Below, one piece after another: positions 27,482-36,885 of a DNA stretch of 64,000 nucleotides. A program made the position numbers and the translations under genes. The first letter of the stretch is position 1, and the number at the start of each line of letters is the position of its first letter. A model generated the notes under the pieces. The model searched no databases, had not been told where the DNA came from, and saw only the letters and a list, made by a program, of their open reading frames with translations. Origin of the DNA: Paenibacillus xylanexedens (GTDB lineage: Bacteria; Bacillota; Bacilli; Paenibacillales; Paenibacillaceae); NCBI RefSeq assembly GCF_007680605.1, contig NZ_VEIO01000001.1, positions 558,001 to 622,000 on the forward strand, given 5' to 3'.

Positions 27482-28672
27482 TTATTTGTATTGCACGCCA
27501 GGAGTATAGCGATTGGATGCATTCCATAGCAAATATTCATCAACATTCATTTCTTTCATCGCCTTAATCTGATCTTCGACCTGTTTCTTGCCGTATTTGA
27601 TATAATGTCCGCTACCCAGCCAGCTTGCGGTAAAATCCTGAATCCATGGCCGAATGATCGGTTTGAGTTCTTTAGTAGGTTCCAGCTTCTTATGTGTATC
27701 CTTCATAGAACCTTTAATTGTAGTGTAGGGGTCTTTGTCAGGGTCCTTCACACCATACCAGCCGGTAGAATAATGACTTGGATAGACCATAGGCGAGATG
27801 ACATCCACGTTTTCCGATATTTTCACAAAATCCTGACCAATACCTTCGGCTGCCGGCACAGAGGCTGCATATCCAAAAATATCTACCGAAACTCGGACAC
27901 CAAGAGGTGCGAGCTCTTTACGTGCGTATTGCACAAATTCGGCGACAACGTCAACGCGTGATTGATCGGTCTGTGTGTACTTCAATGTATCTGCACGTGT
28001 TTCAAATCCCTCGGGAAAGCGAACGTAGTCAAACTGAATTTCCTTGAAACCGAGCTTCGCCGCTTCTTTGGCAATTTCAATATTATAATCCCATACCTCT
28101 TTGCTGTAAGGATTCACGAAACTGTCCCCTTTACCGTTGGCCCATACTGAGCCGTCCTTATTACGAAAGGATAGTTCGGGGTTCTTTTTTGCTAGAATGG
28201 TGTCCTTAAATACTACGACCCGTGCGATAGGATACACCTTGTGTTTCTCTAATCGTTTCATCAAGGCATTGATATCCCGAATAAAAGGTTTTGCTTCGCC
28301 CATTTGTTTCACTGCTTTGTCTGTGGATGGATATGTGATATACCCGAGATCATCCTTGATATCAATAACCATAGCATTTAGTTCTGTCTGATCGGTCAGC
28401 TCGAGCAGTTGTGCCATTCTTGCGCCACCAGCACTGTACGCTGTGACGTATATGCCTTTAACAACAGGAGCATCGGGTTGCGGATCGACTTTGGCAGGGG
28501 GATTGTCAGCATCAACGGCGACTTGTTCTTTTTGTGATTGGATAACGGCCGTGTTAAAACTGTTGCTTAACGAGGCGAACTGACTATTATTGCTATGACT
28601 TAGATCCGAAGCTACCGACGTTCCTCCAAAACTCCCCAAGGCCATTGCGAACAAGGCCCATAGTATGTTCAT
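27482..28672 (-). CDS. Secreted putative glycoside hydrolase (DUF4015)
   Basis: 396 aa. Hydrophobic N-terminus ILWALFAMALGSFGG acts as signal or anchor. A polar linker runs to about residue 70. Then comes a TIM-barrel-like DUF4015 domain: VKGIYVTAYSAGG, NAMVIDIKDDLGYITYPS, IARVVVFKD, FKEIQFDYVRFPE and DVISPMVYPSHYS. Acidic residues at strand ends suggest a glycosidase. The substrate, probably a cell-wall or exopolysaccharide sugar, is unknown. GGGAGTGG precedes the ATG. Confidence 0.88.
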   Translation of the reverse strand: MNILWALFAMALGSFGGTSVASDLSHSNNSQFASLSNSFNTAVIQSQKEQVAVDADNPPAKVDPQPDAPVVKGIYVTAYSAGGARMAQLLELTDQTELNAMVIDIKDDLGYITYPSTDKAVKQMGEAKPFIRDINALMKRLEKHKVYPIARVVVFKDTILAKKNPELSFRNKDGSVWANGKGDSFVNPYSKEVWDYNIEIAKEAAKLGFKEIQFDYVRFPEGFETRADTLKYTQTDQSRVDVVAEFVQYARKELAPLGVRVSVDIFGYAASVPAAEGIGQDFVKISENVDVISPMVYPSHYSTGWYGVKDPDKDPYTTIKGSMKDTHKKLEPTKELKPIIRPWIQDFTASWLGSGHYIKYGKKQVEDQIKAMKEMNVDEYLLWNASNRYTPGVQYK

Positions 28673-28773
28673 ACTTTTCCACTCCCTTTATGTACATTCC
28701 ATACTTGAATTATACAGCAAAGCCTCCGTGCTTTTAACCATATTAATCCTTTTATGAAACATGTGGGAAAAAT

Positions 28774-28815
28774 GAAAACCGCTCCCTGACTGAGGAATAC
28801 CTCGTCAAGAAGCGG
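28774..28815 (-). terminator. Terminator of the 65-aa gene
   Basis: CCGCT..GACTGAGG / CCTCGTC..AGCGG imperfect stem with T4 on the minus strand. Confidence 0.7.
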
Positions 28816-28835
28816 CGTAAACGATCTGAAAAAAA

Positions 28836-29030
28836 TTATTGAATATACACATCATTCTGATGCTCACAAATACTGTACTGAATGATTTCCATTGCATCTC
28901 CCTGTTCCAGGATGCCCAGCCCATCCCGGAGAACAATCAGTGAGTCGAGTTCATTCGGTTTCAAGAAAGGGAGCATTTCAGGGCACCATTTGTTGACAAT
29001 CTCAAACAGTTTTACCGTTTCCATATCCAC
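28836..29030 (-). CDS. Small protein of unknown function
   Basis: About 64 aa. Soluble, acidic: VKLFEIVNKWCPEMLPFLKPNELDSLIVL and a C-terminal MEIIQYSICEHQNDVYIQ. The start is a GTG at 29030 or an ATG at 29024 behind AGGAAAGG. It has its own terminator, which supports a real gene. No family recognised. Confidence 0.55.
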   Translation of the reverse strand: MDMETVKLFEIVNKWCPEMLPFLKPNELDSLIVLRDGLGILEQGDAMEIIQYSICEHQNDVYIQ

Positions 29031-29197
29031 AATAATCACCCTTTCCTACTCGAATTCCAAAATGGTAAGTCATTCGGCGCGAATCGGGAAAGCATATGGC
29101 TTTGTGAAAAGTAAAGGTCAGAACCTGCTTACAACATATTTAAGAGCGGTGCACCATTATTATACCACAAACTTGCGAATTGTTAACGGGCGGATGT

Positions 29198-30019
29198 CTA
29201 ACTGCGGCGGAATGAGCCCATCACGCCTACGGTCTCCACGATGTTAACAAATGCTTTTGGATCGGTTTCTTTGATGATGCGTTTGATCTCAACCAGTTCG
29301 TAACGGGTAGTCACAGTCATTAACATATCCTTTTCAATGTCGGTATATGCCCCTTGCGTTTTAATTTTTGTGACGCCACGAGGACGGGTCAGCAGTTTTT
29401 TCAGCATCGCTTCGGTTTCATTGGTGATGATGTAAAGCGTAACCTTGACGTGACTGATATGGATGAGATCCAGCACTTTACCTGTAACATAGATCGAAAC
29501 CATGGAGGCCAGAGCGATGTTCCAGTTATTATTCAGGTAACCCGCGAGCAAAATGATCGCTCCGTTCATACCCGCCATGACAGTGCCGATCGGGAAATCA
29601 CGATTTCTAGTGAAAATGGAACCGACAATATCCAAGCCTCCAGTAGAGCCACCGACTCTAAAGGAGACACCTGTACCGATTCCAACCAGCACCCCGCCGA
29701 AGACACAGCTTAGAAGTGGATCGGTTGCTACAGCAGAAACAGGCAGCAGTCCAATAAACCAGGAAGTGGCTGCTACCGACACAATACTCAATATAATGAA
29801 ACGTCGTCCAAGAATAAACCAACCTGCAATGAGCAGAGGGATGTTAAGAACAAAATACATTATACTAAGATTCAAATTGGTAAAATAACCTAAAAGCATG
29901 GAAATACCGGATACTCCACCGCTCAGAAGCTGATGGGGTACCAAAAACCAGTTAAAGCCGCAAGCAATTGCTGCAGCACCCAAAATGATCACCAAAGAGT
30001 GCCAAATTATTTTGGGCAA
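29198..30019 (-). CDS. YitT family membrane protein (DUF161 + DUF2179)
   Basis: 273 aa. Five or six membrane helices (DUF161: IIWHSLVIILGAAAIACGFNWF, GGVSGISMLLGY, GIGTGVSFRVGGSTGGLDIVG), then a soluble DUF2179 domain (LYIITNETEAMLKKLLTRPRGVTKIKTQGAYT). The function is unproven; relatives are called YitT, YqfU and YpjC. A longer frame to 30154 exists, but TTG 30019 has GAGGTGATT upstream at correct spacing and opens at the first helix, so I prefer it. Confidence 0.9.
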   Translation of the reverse strand: MPKIIWHSLVIILGAAAIACGFNWFLVPHQLLSGGVSGISMLLGYFTNLNLSIMYFVLNIPLLIAGWFILGRRFIILSIVSVAATSWFIGLLPVSAVATDPLLSCVFGGVLVGIGTGVSFRVGGSTGGLDIVGSIFTRNRDFPIGTVMAGMNGAIILLAGYLNNNWNIALASMVSIYVTGKVLDLIHISHVKVTLYIITNETEAMLKKLLTRPRGVTKIKTQGAYTDIEKDMLMTVTTRYELVEIKRIIKETDPKAFVNIVETVGVMGSFRRS

Positions 30020-30075
30020 TTTAATCACCTCATTTTTATTTAAAACCAGATTGCTGGTAATCTTGAATAGTTTTA

Positions 30076-30084
30076 TGATATAAT
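30076..30084 (+). promoter_or_regulatory. Extended -10 promoter of the DEAD-box gene
   Basis: TGATATAAT (TGn plus TATAAT). It implies a leader of about 230 nt before the start at 30324. No good -35. Confidence 0.45.
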
Positions 30085-30180
30085 GATTTGTGGATATTCT
30101 TGAGTAGGAAACTTTTCCCAAATCGAAAGCTAAAATTTGAAATGTTTCAAACACGTGATTGTAGTTTTAGTCTTATGTTG

Positions 30181-30227
30181 GGGACCCATTCATGGAATTA
30201 TGTTCGTTCGTGAAAATAATTCGTCCC
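30181..30227 (+). promoter_or_regulatory. Leader hairpin upstream of the DEAD-box gene
   Basis: GGGAC (30181-30185) pairs with GTCCC (30223-30227), and inside it AATTAT pairs with ATAATT. It sits in the middle of the 304-nt gene-free stretch 30020-30323, which otherwise holds only the promoter and the ribosome site AAAAGGAGT. Confidence 0.45.
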
Positions 30228-30323
30228 GTTGGGATACCCTATAAATATTAACGCTACTTAAGAATACAGACAACAAAGTGGATTGTCCACCATGTCCACC
30301 ATATAAAAGGAGTATGAATAATT

Positions 30324-31901
30324 TTGACAAATTTAAATTTCTCAGATTTCAATCTTGAACCACTGGTGTTGCAAGCCATCACTGAGCTCGGGTTTGAAGA
30401 AGCAACACCGATTCAATCCAAATCAATTCCAATTGCGCTTGAAGGTAGAGATTTGATCGGTCAAGCTCAAACAGGTACGGGTAAAACCGCAGCATTCGGT
30501 ATCCCGTTGATCAGCAAAATCTCCAAAACGGATGATAAAATCCGCGCCCTCATTATGGCACCTACACGTGAACTTGCGATCCAAGTCGCTGAAGAGATCG
30601 AAAAACTTACTCGCTTCAAAGGTCTGCGCTCCCTGCCAATCTACGGCGGACAAGATATCGTACGCCAGATTCGTGCATTGAAAAGAAAACCACAGATTAT
30701 CATCGGTACACCAGGACGTCTCCTTGACCACATCAACCGCAAAACAATCAAACTTGATGATGTACAAACTGTTGTATTGGACGAAGCAGATGAAATGCTC
30801 GACATGGGTTTCATGGAGGATATTCAATCGATCCTGAAACAAGTTCCAGACGACCGTCAAACGATGCTGTTCTCTGCAACAATGCCTCCTAACATTCAAA
30901 AATTGGCTCAACAATTCTTGACTAATCCAGAACACGTTTCTGTTATTCCTAAACAAGTCAGCGCTCCGTTGATTGATCAGGCTTATATTGAAGTACCTGA
31001 GCGTCAAAAATTCGAAGCTCTTAGCCGTTTGCTGGATATGGAATCCCCAGAATTGGCAATCGTGTTCGGACGTACAAAGCGTCGTGTTGACGAATTGGCT
31101 GAAGCTTTGCAAAAGCGTGGATATTCCGCTGATGGTTTGCATGGTGACTTGTCTCAGAACCAACGTGATACGGTAATGCGTAAGTTCCGTGATGGCAGCA
31201 TCGATGTACTCGTTGCAACAGACGTGGCAGCGCGTGGTCTCGACGTATCTGGCGTAACACACGTTGTGAACTTTGACCTTCCGCAAGATCCGGAAAGTTA
31301 TGTTCACCGTATTGGCCGTACAGGTCGTGCGGGTAAAGAGGGTGCGGCATGGTCTTTCGTAACTCCGCGTGAGATTGATCACTTGCACTTCATCGAGCGT
31401 GTAACACGTCACCGTATTCCGCGTAAACCGTTGCCTACAATGGCAGAAGCGGTTGAAGGAAAACAACGCGTAACGGCTGAACGTCTCCTGGAGATCGTAC
31501 AATCCGGCGAGTTGAACGAATACAAAGGTATTGCCATTCAAATGCTGGAGCAATATGATTCCGTACAATTGTTGTCCGCAGCTTTGAAACTCCTGACAGG
31601 CGACAAAAAAGATGCTCAGGTTGATCTGACTCCTGAAGATCCAATCCGTGCTAAACGTCGTAGACCAGATGTTCGTTCTGGTGGACGCAAGCCATCAGGT
31701 TACAGCGGTAACCGTAGCGGTGGCGGTGGTGGTTATAACCGTGATCGCAACAGCAGTGGTGGTGGACGTGGCGGTTACAATCGTGACCGCAACAGCAGTG
31801 GTGGAAGCGGAAGCAGAGAAGGCGGCTACAACCGTGATCGCAAACCGCGTCCAAGCAATAATGAAGGACGTCGTCCGGCTAGAGACAACTCTTTCGAATA
31901 A
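30324..31901 (+). CDS. cshA: DEAD-box ATP-dependent RNA helicase (CshA type)
   Basis: RNA unwinding in cold adaptation, ribosome assembly and RNA decay; 525 aa. Q motif at residues 9-31, Walker A AQTGTGKT (48-55), PTRELA, TPGR, DEAD (153-156), SAT, and HRIGRTGR in domain 2. The tail from about residue 455 is Gly/Arg/Asn-rich with three [16 protein letters not shown] repeats, an RNA-binding RGG-like tail. TTG start after AAAAGGAGT; the ATG at 30314 is out of frame. A long structured leader suggests cold or post-transcriptional control. Confidence 0.95.
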   Translation: MTNLNFSDFNLEPLVLQAITELGFEEATPIQSKSIPIALEGRDLIGQAQTGTGKTAAFGIPLISKISKTDDKIRALIMAPTRELAIQVAEEIEKLTRFKGLRSLPIYGGQDIVRQIRALKRKPQIIIGTPGRLLDHINRKTIKLDDVQTVVLDEADEMLDMGFMEDIQSILKQVPDDRQTMLFSATMPPNIQKLAQQFLTNPEHVSVIPKQVSAPLIDQAYIEVPERQKFEALSRLLDMESPELAIVFGRTKRRVDELAEALQKRGYSADGLHGDLSQNQRDTVMRKFRDGSIDVLVATDVAARGLDVSGVTHVVNFDLPQDPESYVHRIGRTGRAGKEGAAWSFVTPREIDHLHFIERVTRHRIPRKPLPTMAEAVEGKQRVTAERLLEIVQSGELNEYKGIAIQMLEQYDSVQLLSAALKLLTGDKKDAQVDLTPEDPIRAKRRRPDVRSGGRKPSGYSGNRSGGGGGYNRDRNSSGGGRGGYNRDRNSSGGSGSREGGYNRDRKPRPSNNEGRRPARDNSFE

Positions 31902-31916
31902 GTGTAACATTTAATT

Positions 31917-31948
31917 AGGATGGGGCAGGAAGCTGCTCCATCCTTTTT
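31917..31948 (+). terminator. Terminator of cshA
   Basis: AGGATGGGGCA / TGCTCCATCCT stem then T5. Confidence 0.85.
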
Positions 31949-32102
31949 ACTTTGTAAAAATACATAAACTTTCCATTTATTAGAACGATCAGGCTTGCCT
32001 AAAGTGATCTACTTTCGGGAAGTGCTGGCTTTTCCTATATATAATAAGGTATATTAATATTAGAATTCAGGTTAGACGCAAGGTGCGGAGGAGGAGAAAT
32101 GT

Positions 32103-32921
32103 TTGGAATTTAAAGGAGCTATGGGCGGGCTTTACCGGCTGACAGAATGGATTACAAGACTGGCCGCAAGCAATCTCTTGTGGGCGATCTGTTCTTCACC
32201 GTTCTTGTTTTTCATGATTATGAAGCTGCTCGTCATGCAACAGAATCTCGCGAACGAATCATTACAAATGAACTGGGCTATAGCCATTGTGGCACCGCTT
32301 ACACTGTTTCCGGCGACCTCAGCTTTGTTCACGGTTGTTCGTAAATGGAATATGGGAGATACGGATGTGCCGATCTTCCGTACATTCTTTACAGGTTACA
32401 AGGAAAACTACAAACAAAGTTTAATCGGGGGTATTTTTTACACCCTGCTGTTCGCAATCATGTATCTGGACTATACGGTTTATATGACGCAGTTCCGTAA
32501 CATGCAGCTGGTTGGCATTATTATGCTTGTGTTGTTGTTATTATTGTTTGTATCCTTGTTTAACTTTTTCTCTATGGTTGTACATTACCATATGTCGATC
32601 GGCCTTATTATCAAAAATGCAGTTCTGTTAACGTTGATTCGACCTTTCCGTGTGTTTTCCACATTACTTGGAAGCGGGTTGCTGTTCTATATCGGATTGC
32701 GTTATCCGGTGCTGTTTATCTTTTTCATTATGAGCATCGTGGCCTGGTTTGCGTTCTTTAACTTCTATGCAACCTACAACAAAATGCAGGAGCAGATGCA
32801 AAAGATCCAATTGCAGAAAGAGGAAGAAGAGGCAGCTGCTTTGGCTGAAAAATCAGGAGAACAGGACGAAGCACAGCGTTCTGAACCTACTGAAAATAAA
32901 GAGTTTACACAGCAAAAATAA
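32103..32921 (+). CDS. YesL family (DUF624) membrane protein
   Basis: 272 aa. Five or six helices with the DUF624 pattern: NLLWAICSSPF at the N-terminus and FPATSALFTVVRKW after helix 2. The C-terminal 50 residues form a charged coiled coil rich in Gln and Glu. YesL proteins sit near sugar-uptake genes in many Firmicutes, but here there is none. TTG start after GGAGGAGGAG; the ATG at 32100 meets a stop at once. Confidence 0.82.
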   Translation: MEFKGAMGGLYRLTEWITRLAASNLLWAICSSPFLFFMIMKLLVMQQNLANESLQMNWAIAIVAPLTLFPATSALFTVVRKWNMGDTDVPIFRTFFTGYKENYKQSLIGGIFYTLLFAIMYLDYTVYMTQFRNMQLVGIIMLVLLLLLFVSLFNFFSMVVHYHMSIGLIIKNAVLLTLIRPFRVFSTLLGSGLLFYIGLRYPVLFIFFIMSIVAWFAFFNFYATYNKMQEQMQKIQLQKEEEEAAALAEKSGEQDEAQRSEPTENKEFTQQK

Positions 32922-32938
32922 AACATGTCTGTATGGCA

Positions 32939-32967
32939 TTTACTTTTTACAAAGTTAGGGATATAAT
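32939..32967 (+). promoter_or_regulatory. Promoter of the putative 6S RNA
   Basis: TTTACT, 17-nt spacer, perfect TATAAT; no open frame follows for 400 nt. Confidence 0.6.
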
Positions 32968-32972
32968 AAGTG

Positions 32973-33178
32973 TACATCCTGCGATGTACGTTTCGGTTAT
33001 TCGTTGTTTTGAACCAATGATGATGTCTTCGGGAGATTAATACAAAGTGTTGCTGAAAAGCCCTGTCTATACGACATGGGGACTTCAAATGCATTTTTGC
33101 AGTCACCCACCTGCCAAGCAGGTTCATAAGACAATGTAGCCGGACGGCATAGGCGGGTTTCTCATCTTACAATGTACA
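32973..33178 (+). ncRNA. ssrS: Putative 6S RNA
   Basis: Non-coding stretch with its own promoter and a terminator after it. The ends can pair (GTACAT near 32973 with ATGTAC near 33172), and internal segments such as CCCTGTC...GACATGGGG and ACCTGCC...GCAGGT make a long interrupted stem. The 3' half (CCCACCTG, AAGACAATGT, a GGACGGCAT segment) recalls Firmicute 6S RNAs from memory. 6S RNA binds RNA polymerase with the housekeeping sigma. The length of about 200 nt fits. Boundaries are approximate. Confidence 0.6.
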
Positions 33179-33179
33179 G

Positions 33180-33222
33180 CACCCTGACTTTTCCTTTTTT
33201 ATGAGGAAGCCAGGGTGTTTTT
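33180..33222 (+). terminator. Terminator after the putative 6S RNA
   Basis: CACCCTG / CAGGGTG stem then T5. Confidence 0.8.
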
Positions 33223-33378
33223 ATGTTGATTTTTGGTTGGGTATAATGAATGATTTAATTCTGGTTATTGTTGATCCTAGTATTTTTGTTAAATATGATG
33301 CTTACCCTTTTGTTACTACTTGAACAATGTTACACTAGAATACATAATGGAACGGTTACACTCAAAGGAGGAAGGGTC

Positions 33379-33771
33379 TTGACCTTAAAGAGAACGCTCG
33401 TCGGTATCATCCGAAGTATGGAGGGGACCAGCGATCGAGCCAAGGATCCCAAATTAAAAACACGCTATTACAATTTATCCAAAGAAAAAGCCTGGGAAGA
33501 AGTATCTTCGACACTTAAAAAAATTCCGGGGTATAAAGTACTGCATGAAGTGCATTCTGTAGGCGAGATTATATTGGAAAAACGCACGACGTTTGGGCGT
33601 ACAATGGATATTACGGTTTCCATTATTTCGGTGAGTCCTGTACGAAGTGCAGTAGATATGTACTCTGCTTCCCGCGGTTCATTGGGGGATCTCGGTTCCA
33701 ACTATCGTACGATTATGCACTTGTTCTCCGTACTTGATAAAAAGCTCGGCAAGTATAAGGCGAATGAGTGA
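33379..33771 (+). CDS. DUF1499-like cytosolic protein
   Basis: 130 aa from TTG 33379, which follows AAGGAGGAAGG; the in-frame hydrophobic extension up to 33268 lacks a ribosome site. It has a helical start (LSKEKAWEEVSSTLKKIPG), beta segments and the C-terminal SASRGSLGDLGSNYRTI, close to the DUF1499 signature. The function of the family is unknown. Flanked by a terminator shared with tpx. Confidence 0.75.
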   Translation: MTLKRTLVGIIRSMEGTSDRAKDPKLKTRYYNLSKEKAWEEVSSTLKKIPGYKVLHEVHSVGEIILEKRTTFGRTMDITVSIISVSPVRSAVDMYSASRGSLGDLGSNYRTIMHLFSVLDKKLGKYKANE

Positions 33772-33787
33772 AATAAATGATGAAATA

Positions 33788-33824
33788 ATAAAAAGCGAGA
33801 GAAGGATGACCTTCCTCGCTTTTA
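33788..33824. terminator. Bidirectional terminator between the DUF1499-like gene and tpx
   Basis: AAAAGCGAG / CTCGCTTTT stem with A/T runs on both sides. Confidence 0.85.
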
Positions 33825-33846
33825 TTCTGCAATGACGCAATTTGTT

Positions 33847-34365
33847 TTACAGCAAAGCTTTTACCGCAGCAATGGCTTGCTCGAAGTTAGGGGAGTCTGT
33901 CATTTCAGGCAGGTACTCCACATATGTAATTTTGTCTTCGGCATCCAGGACAAAAATGGAGCGCATGTCCAGTTGGAATTCTTTGATCAGAACGCCGTAG
34001 TTTTCGCCGAAAGAGCGTGTTTTGTAGTCGGAAAGGGTAACCACGCGGTCAACACCAGCCGCACCGCACCAACGTTCCTGTGCAAATGGAAGGTCTACGC
34101 TTACGGTCAGAACAACAACATTCTCACCGAGTTCAGCTGCCTCAACATTGAAGCGGCGAGTCTGAGCATCACATACGCCAGTGTCCAGGGAAGGAACAAC
34201 GCTGATTAATTTAATCTTGCCTGCGAAGTCTTTCAGAGATGCATCTTCAATCAAGTTTTTGCTCACAGTGAAGTCAGGTGCTTGATCGCCCACTTTCAAT
34301 TCAGGTCCGATCAATGTGATAGGGTTGCCTTTAAATGTGGCTGCGCCTTTACGTTCTTGTGTCAT
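33847..34365 (-). CDS. tpx: Thiol peroxidase (peroxiredoxin Tpx)
   Basis: Reduces H2O2 and alkyl hydroperoxides with thioredoxin, cytoplasmic, 172 aa. The peroxidatic cysteine is Cys65 in SLDTGVCD, and the resolving cysteine is Cys100 in RWCGAAG, the atypical 2-Cys layout. AAGGAGG precedes the ATG. Monocistronic. Confidence 0.97.
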   Translation of the reverse strand: MTQERKGAATFKGNPITLIGPELKVGDQAPDFTVSKNLIEDASLKDFAGKIKLISVVPSLDTGVCDAQTRRFNVEAAELGENVVVLTVSVDLPFAQERWCGAAGVDRVVTLSDYKTRSFGENYGVLIKEFQLDMRSIFVLDAEDKITYVEYLPEMTDSPNFEQAIAAVKALL

Positions 34366-34514
34366 AAATAATGTTCCTCCTTATAAATTGGTGATCCGTG
34401 CCAAAATCCATTATAATCTTTTATGAAAGACGTTGTCCAATCCGGGCATGTATTATTGTGATGGATTCAAGAAATAGGTCTGATTTTAACAGGGTGGAGT
34501 GAAAGTGAAAATCT

Positions 34515-35141
34515 ATGATATTTATCCGTTATGAAAATTGGAAAGATTATTTGAAGTTCTTCCCTTTGACGTCGATTCTTTTAATTGCGAATGTTGTTAT
34601 GTTTATCGTAGTAACGCTTAATGGGGGGGCTAGAAGTGTTCCGACTTTGTTTCATTTTGGAGCATTAATTAATGACGGCGCGTACGTGAACGAGTGGTGG
34701 CGTTATGTAACAGCGATGTTCCTTCATGGGGGTTTTGACCATCTGTTGTTCAACAGTTTTGCGCTCATTGTATTTGCTCCTCCTTTAGAGCGATTGCTTG
34801 GGTCTGTGAGATATGGCGTATTGTATCTAGCGGGAGGTGTAGTAGGGAACATTCTGGCCATTGCATGGTACAAATCGATTGGTGAGCTTACCATTTTGTT
34901 AGGGGCGTCTGGCGCGATCTATGCCGTCTATGGTGCGTTTCTCTACATAGCGCTGTTCCAACGGAACATAATGGATGAGACTTCTCGCAAAACGTTGTAT
35001 ACGTTGTTGCTGTTCGGTATCATTTTTTCCGTTGCGGTTGCAAACGTCAGCTGGATGGCCCATTTAGGTGGTTTGCTCGGTGGATTCTTTATTTATGGTT
35101 TGATTATTCGTTTATGGAAACCTCGGATTTTTAGGCAATAG
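34515..35141 (+). CDS. Rhomboid family intramembrane serine protease
   Basis: 208 aa, six helices. The catalytic serine is Ser132 in GASGA and the partner histidine is His183 in MAHLGGLLGG; HGGFDHLLFN in helix 2 completes the fold. Cleaves helices of membrane substrates; targets unknown. It lacks the long cytoplasmic TPR region of GluP/YqgP. The ribosome site is weak. Confidence 0.93.
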   Translation: MIFIRYENWKDYLKFFPLTSILLIANVVMFIVVTLNGGARSVPTLFHFGALINDGAYVNEWWRYVTAMFLHGGFDHLLFNSFALIVFAPPLERLLGSVRYGVLYLAGGVVGNILAIAWYKSIGELTILLGASGAIYAVYGAFLYIALFQRNIMDETSRKTLYTLLLFGIIFSVAVANVSWMAHLGGLLGGFFIYGLIIRLWKPRIFRQ

Positions 35142-35213
35142 GTAGAATGTTCTCAAGATGTAATGTACGGTGAACGATATAGTAGGGTATAACAGATTGG
35201 AGCGATCAGGCAA

Positions 35214-36125
35214 GTGGAATTAAGACAGTTGCATTATTTTCTGAAAGTTGCTCAAAAGGAACATGTTACACAGGCGGCGGAAGAGTTGCACGTGGCACAG
35301 TCTGCGGTCAGCAGACAGATTCATCAGCTTGAAGAAGAGCTTGGTGTAGATCTTTTTATGCAAAAAGGGCGGAATTTGCAGTTGACTGCGGTAGGACAGC
35401 TTTTTTGCAAACGGGTTGAAGGTATTTTGAAGGATCTCGACAAAGCTGTAGGTGAAGTGCATGAGTTTCTTGACCCGGAGCACGGGGAGATTCGGATTGG
35501 CTTCCCACATAGTCTGGGGATTCATCTTATTCCTTCGGTAGTGGCGGCTTTTCGCCAGAAGTATCCGAATGTGAAATTCAGATTTAAGCAGGGGATGTAC
35601 CCGACATTGATCCGGGATGTGTTGTCAGCTGAAGTGGACCTTGCTTTCATTTCGCCGTTTCCGGAAAAACATGATCAGGTTGCTGGTGATATTGTACTGA
35701 CTGAGGAGTTACATGCCATCTTGCCGCCAAATCATCCGCTAGCGGGAGAAGAGACGATTGCGCTGGAGCAGTTGAAGGATGATAAGTTTGTCTTGTTTAG
35801 CAAAGGTTACTCCCTGCGGCCAATTGTGTGGCATGCCTGCCTGGAAGCCGGATTTACACCGAAAATTGCCTTTGAAGGCGAGGAGACCGATACGATTCGT
35901 GGTTTGGTAGCGGCAGGTATGGGTGTAAGTCTGTTGCCAGAAATGGCTTTATTCCAGACGAATCCCTTGCAGCCTGCGCATGTGGCGATCTCTCAGCCGA
36001 AAGTAACCCGAACGATTGGGTTGATTCACCGTGCAGATGATAAGTTGCCACTCGTTGCTCAGTCTTTCCGCTCATTTTTGCTTCATTATTTCGGTTTACA
36101 ACAAAACAATACCCCATCCGAGTAA
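35214..36125 (+). CDS. LysR family transcriptional regulator
   Basis: 303 aa. The N-terminal winged helix-turn-helix MELRQLHYFLKVAQKEHVTQAAEELHVAQSAVSRQIHQLE is close to GltC-type regulators of Bacilli. It has a periplasmic-binding-like effector domain with GLVAAGMGVSLLPE. GTG start at 35214 behind GGAGCGATCAGG. No divergent partner gene is next to it, so its target is not evident. Confidence 0.93.
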   Translation: MELRQLHYFLKVAQKEHVTQAAEELHVAQSAVSRQIHQLEEELGVDLFMQKGRNLQLTAVGQLFCKRVEGILKDLDKAVGEVHEFLDPEHGEIRIGFPHSLGIHLIPSVVAAFRQKYPNVKFRFKQGMYPTLIRDVLSAEVDLAFISPFPEKHDQVAGDIVLTEELHAILPPNHPLAGEETIALEQLKDDKFVLFSKGYSLRPIVWHACLEAGFTPKIAFEGEETDTIRGLVAAGMGVSLLPEMALFQTNPLQPAHVAISQPKVTRTIGLIHRADDKLPLVAQSFRSFLLHYFGLQQNNTPSE

Positions 36126-36178
36126 CGGTGGGGTATTGTTTTTATTTATTTAACTTGTTCATTGGGTATCTGCAACAT

Positions 36179-36859
36179 TTAGTCCCGGCTATTAAAGATT
36201 CCGATGTAACGAATCAATTCAAGTAAAGAGATCAATGCAGCGGCAACGTATGTCAAAGCTGCGGCATTCAAGACTTTGGCAACACCTTTTTCTTCTTCGT
36301 TACGGATATATCCTTCAGATACCATTATCTCACGTGCTCGATTGCTGGCATTGAATTCGACCGGTAATGTAATCAACTGAAATGCGACAGTAACAGAGAA
36401 GAAGATAATGCCGATTCCGACCAGGTTCATCGCGTTAAAGAGGAAGCCTGCAATTAACAGAAATGGTGCGAGCCCAGAGGCAAAGTTCACAATCGGAAAA
36501 ATCCGGTGACGCAATGCGAGCATAGGATAACTTTCCTTGTGCTGAATGGCATGGCCGACTTCGTGACACGCGACGGATAATGCCGAGATGGACTTTTCGT
36601 AGTACACAGGTTCTGACAAACGTACAACCCGATTGATCGGATCGTAGTGGTCGGAGAGTGAGCCGCGAACCGGTTCAATCGGCACATCGTGCAGGCCGTT
36701 AGCATCGAGCATATGGCGGGCTGCATCGTAACCGGTCATTCCGTTCTGGTTTGGTACTTCGGACCAACGTCTAAAGGTGCCCTTAACGCGAAATTGCGCC
36801 CATAACGAGAGCAAAAAGGCGATGATAATCAATACGAACATACCGTTATTAAAACTCAT
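36179..36859 (-). CDS. yugP: YugP-type neutral zinc metallopeptidase
   Basis: 226 aa membrane peptidase (PF04298). One N-terminal helix, then SDHYDP, the zinc site HEVGHAIQH (His99, Glu100, His103) and two or three further helices. I start at ATG 36859 because GGAGG lies seven bases upstream; the ATG at 36865 is too close. The MerR gene ends 26 nt upstream, so the two are likely one operon. Confidence 0.92.
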   Translation of the reverse strand: MSFNNGMFVLIIIAFLLSLWAQFRVKGTFRRWSEVPNQNGMTGYDAARHMLDANGLHDVPIEPVRGSLSDHYDPINRVVRLSEPVYYEKSISALSVACHEVGHAIQHKESYPMLALRHRIFPIVNFASGLAPFLLIAGFLFNAMNLVGIGIIFFSVTVAFQLITLPVEFNASNRAREIMVSEGYIRNEEEKGVAKVLNAAALTYVAAALISLLELIRYIGIFNSRD

Positions 36860-36885
36860 ATCCATTCCTCCGCTTTCATAATAAG

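Noticed and set aside
30423..31568. 381-codon reverse-strand frame across cshA
   Set aside because: Shadow frame of a clear helicase gene; Cys/His-rich nonsense composition and no ribosome site.
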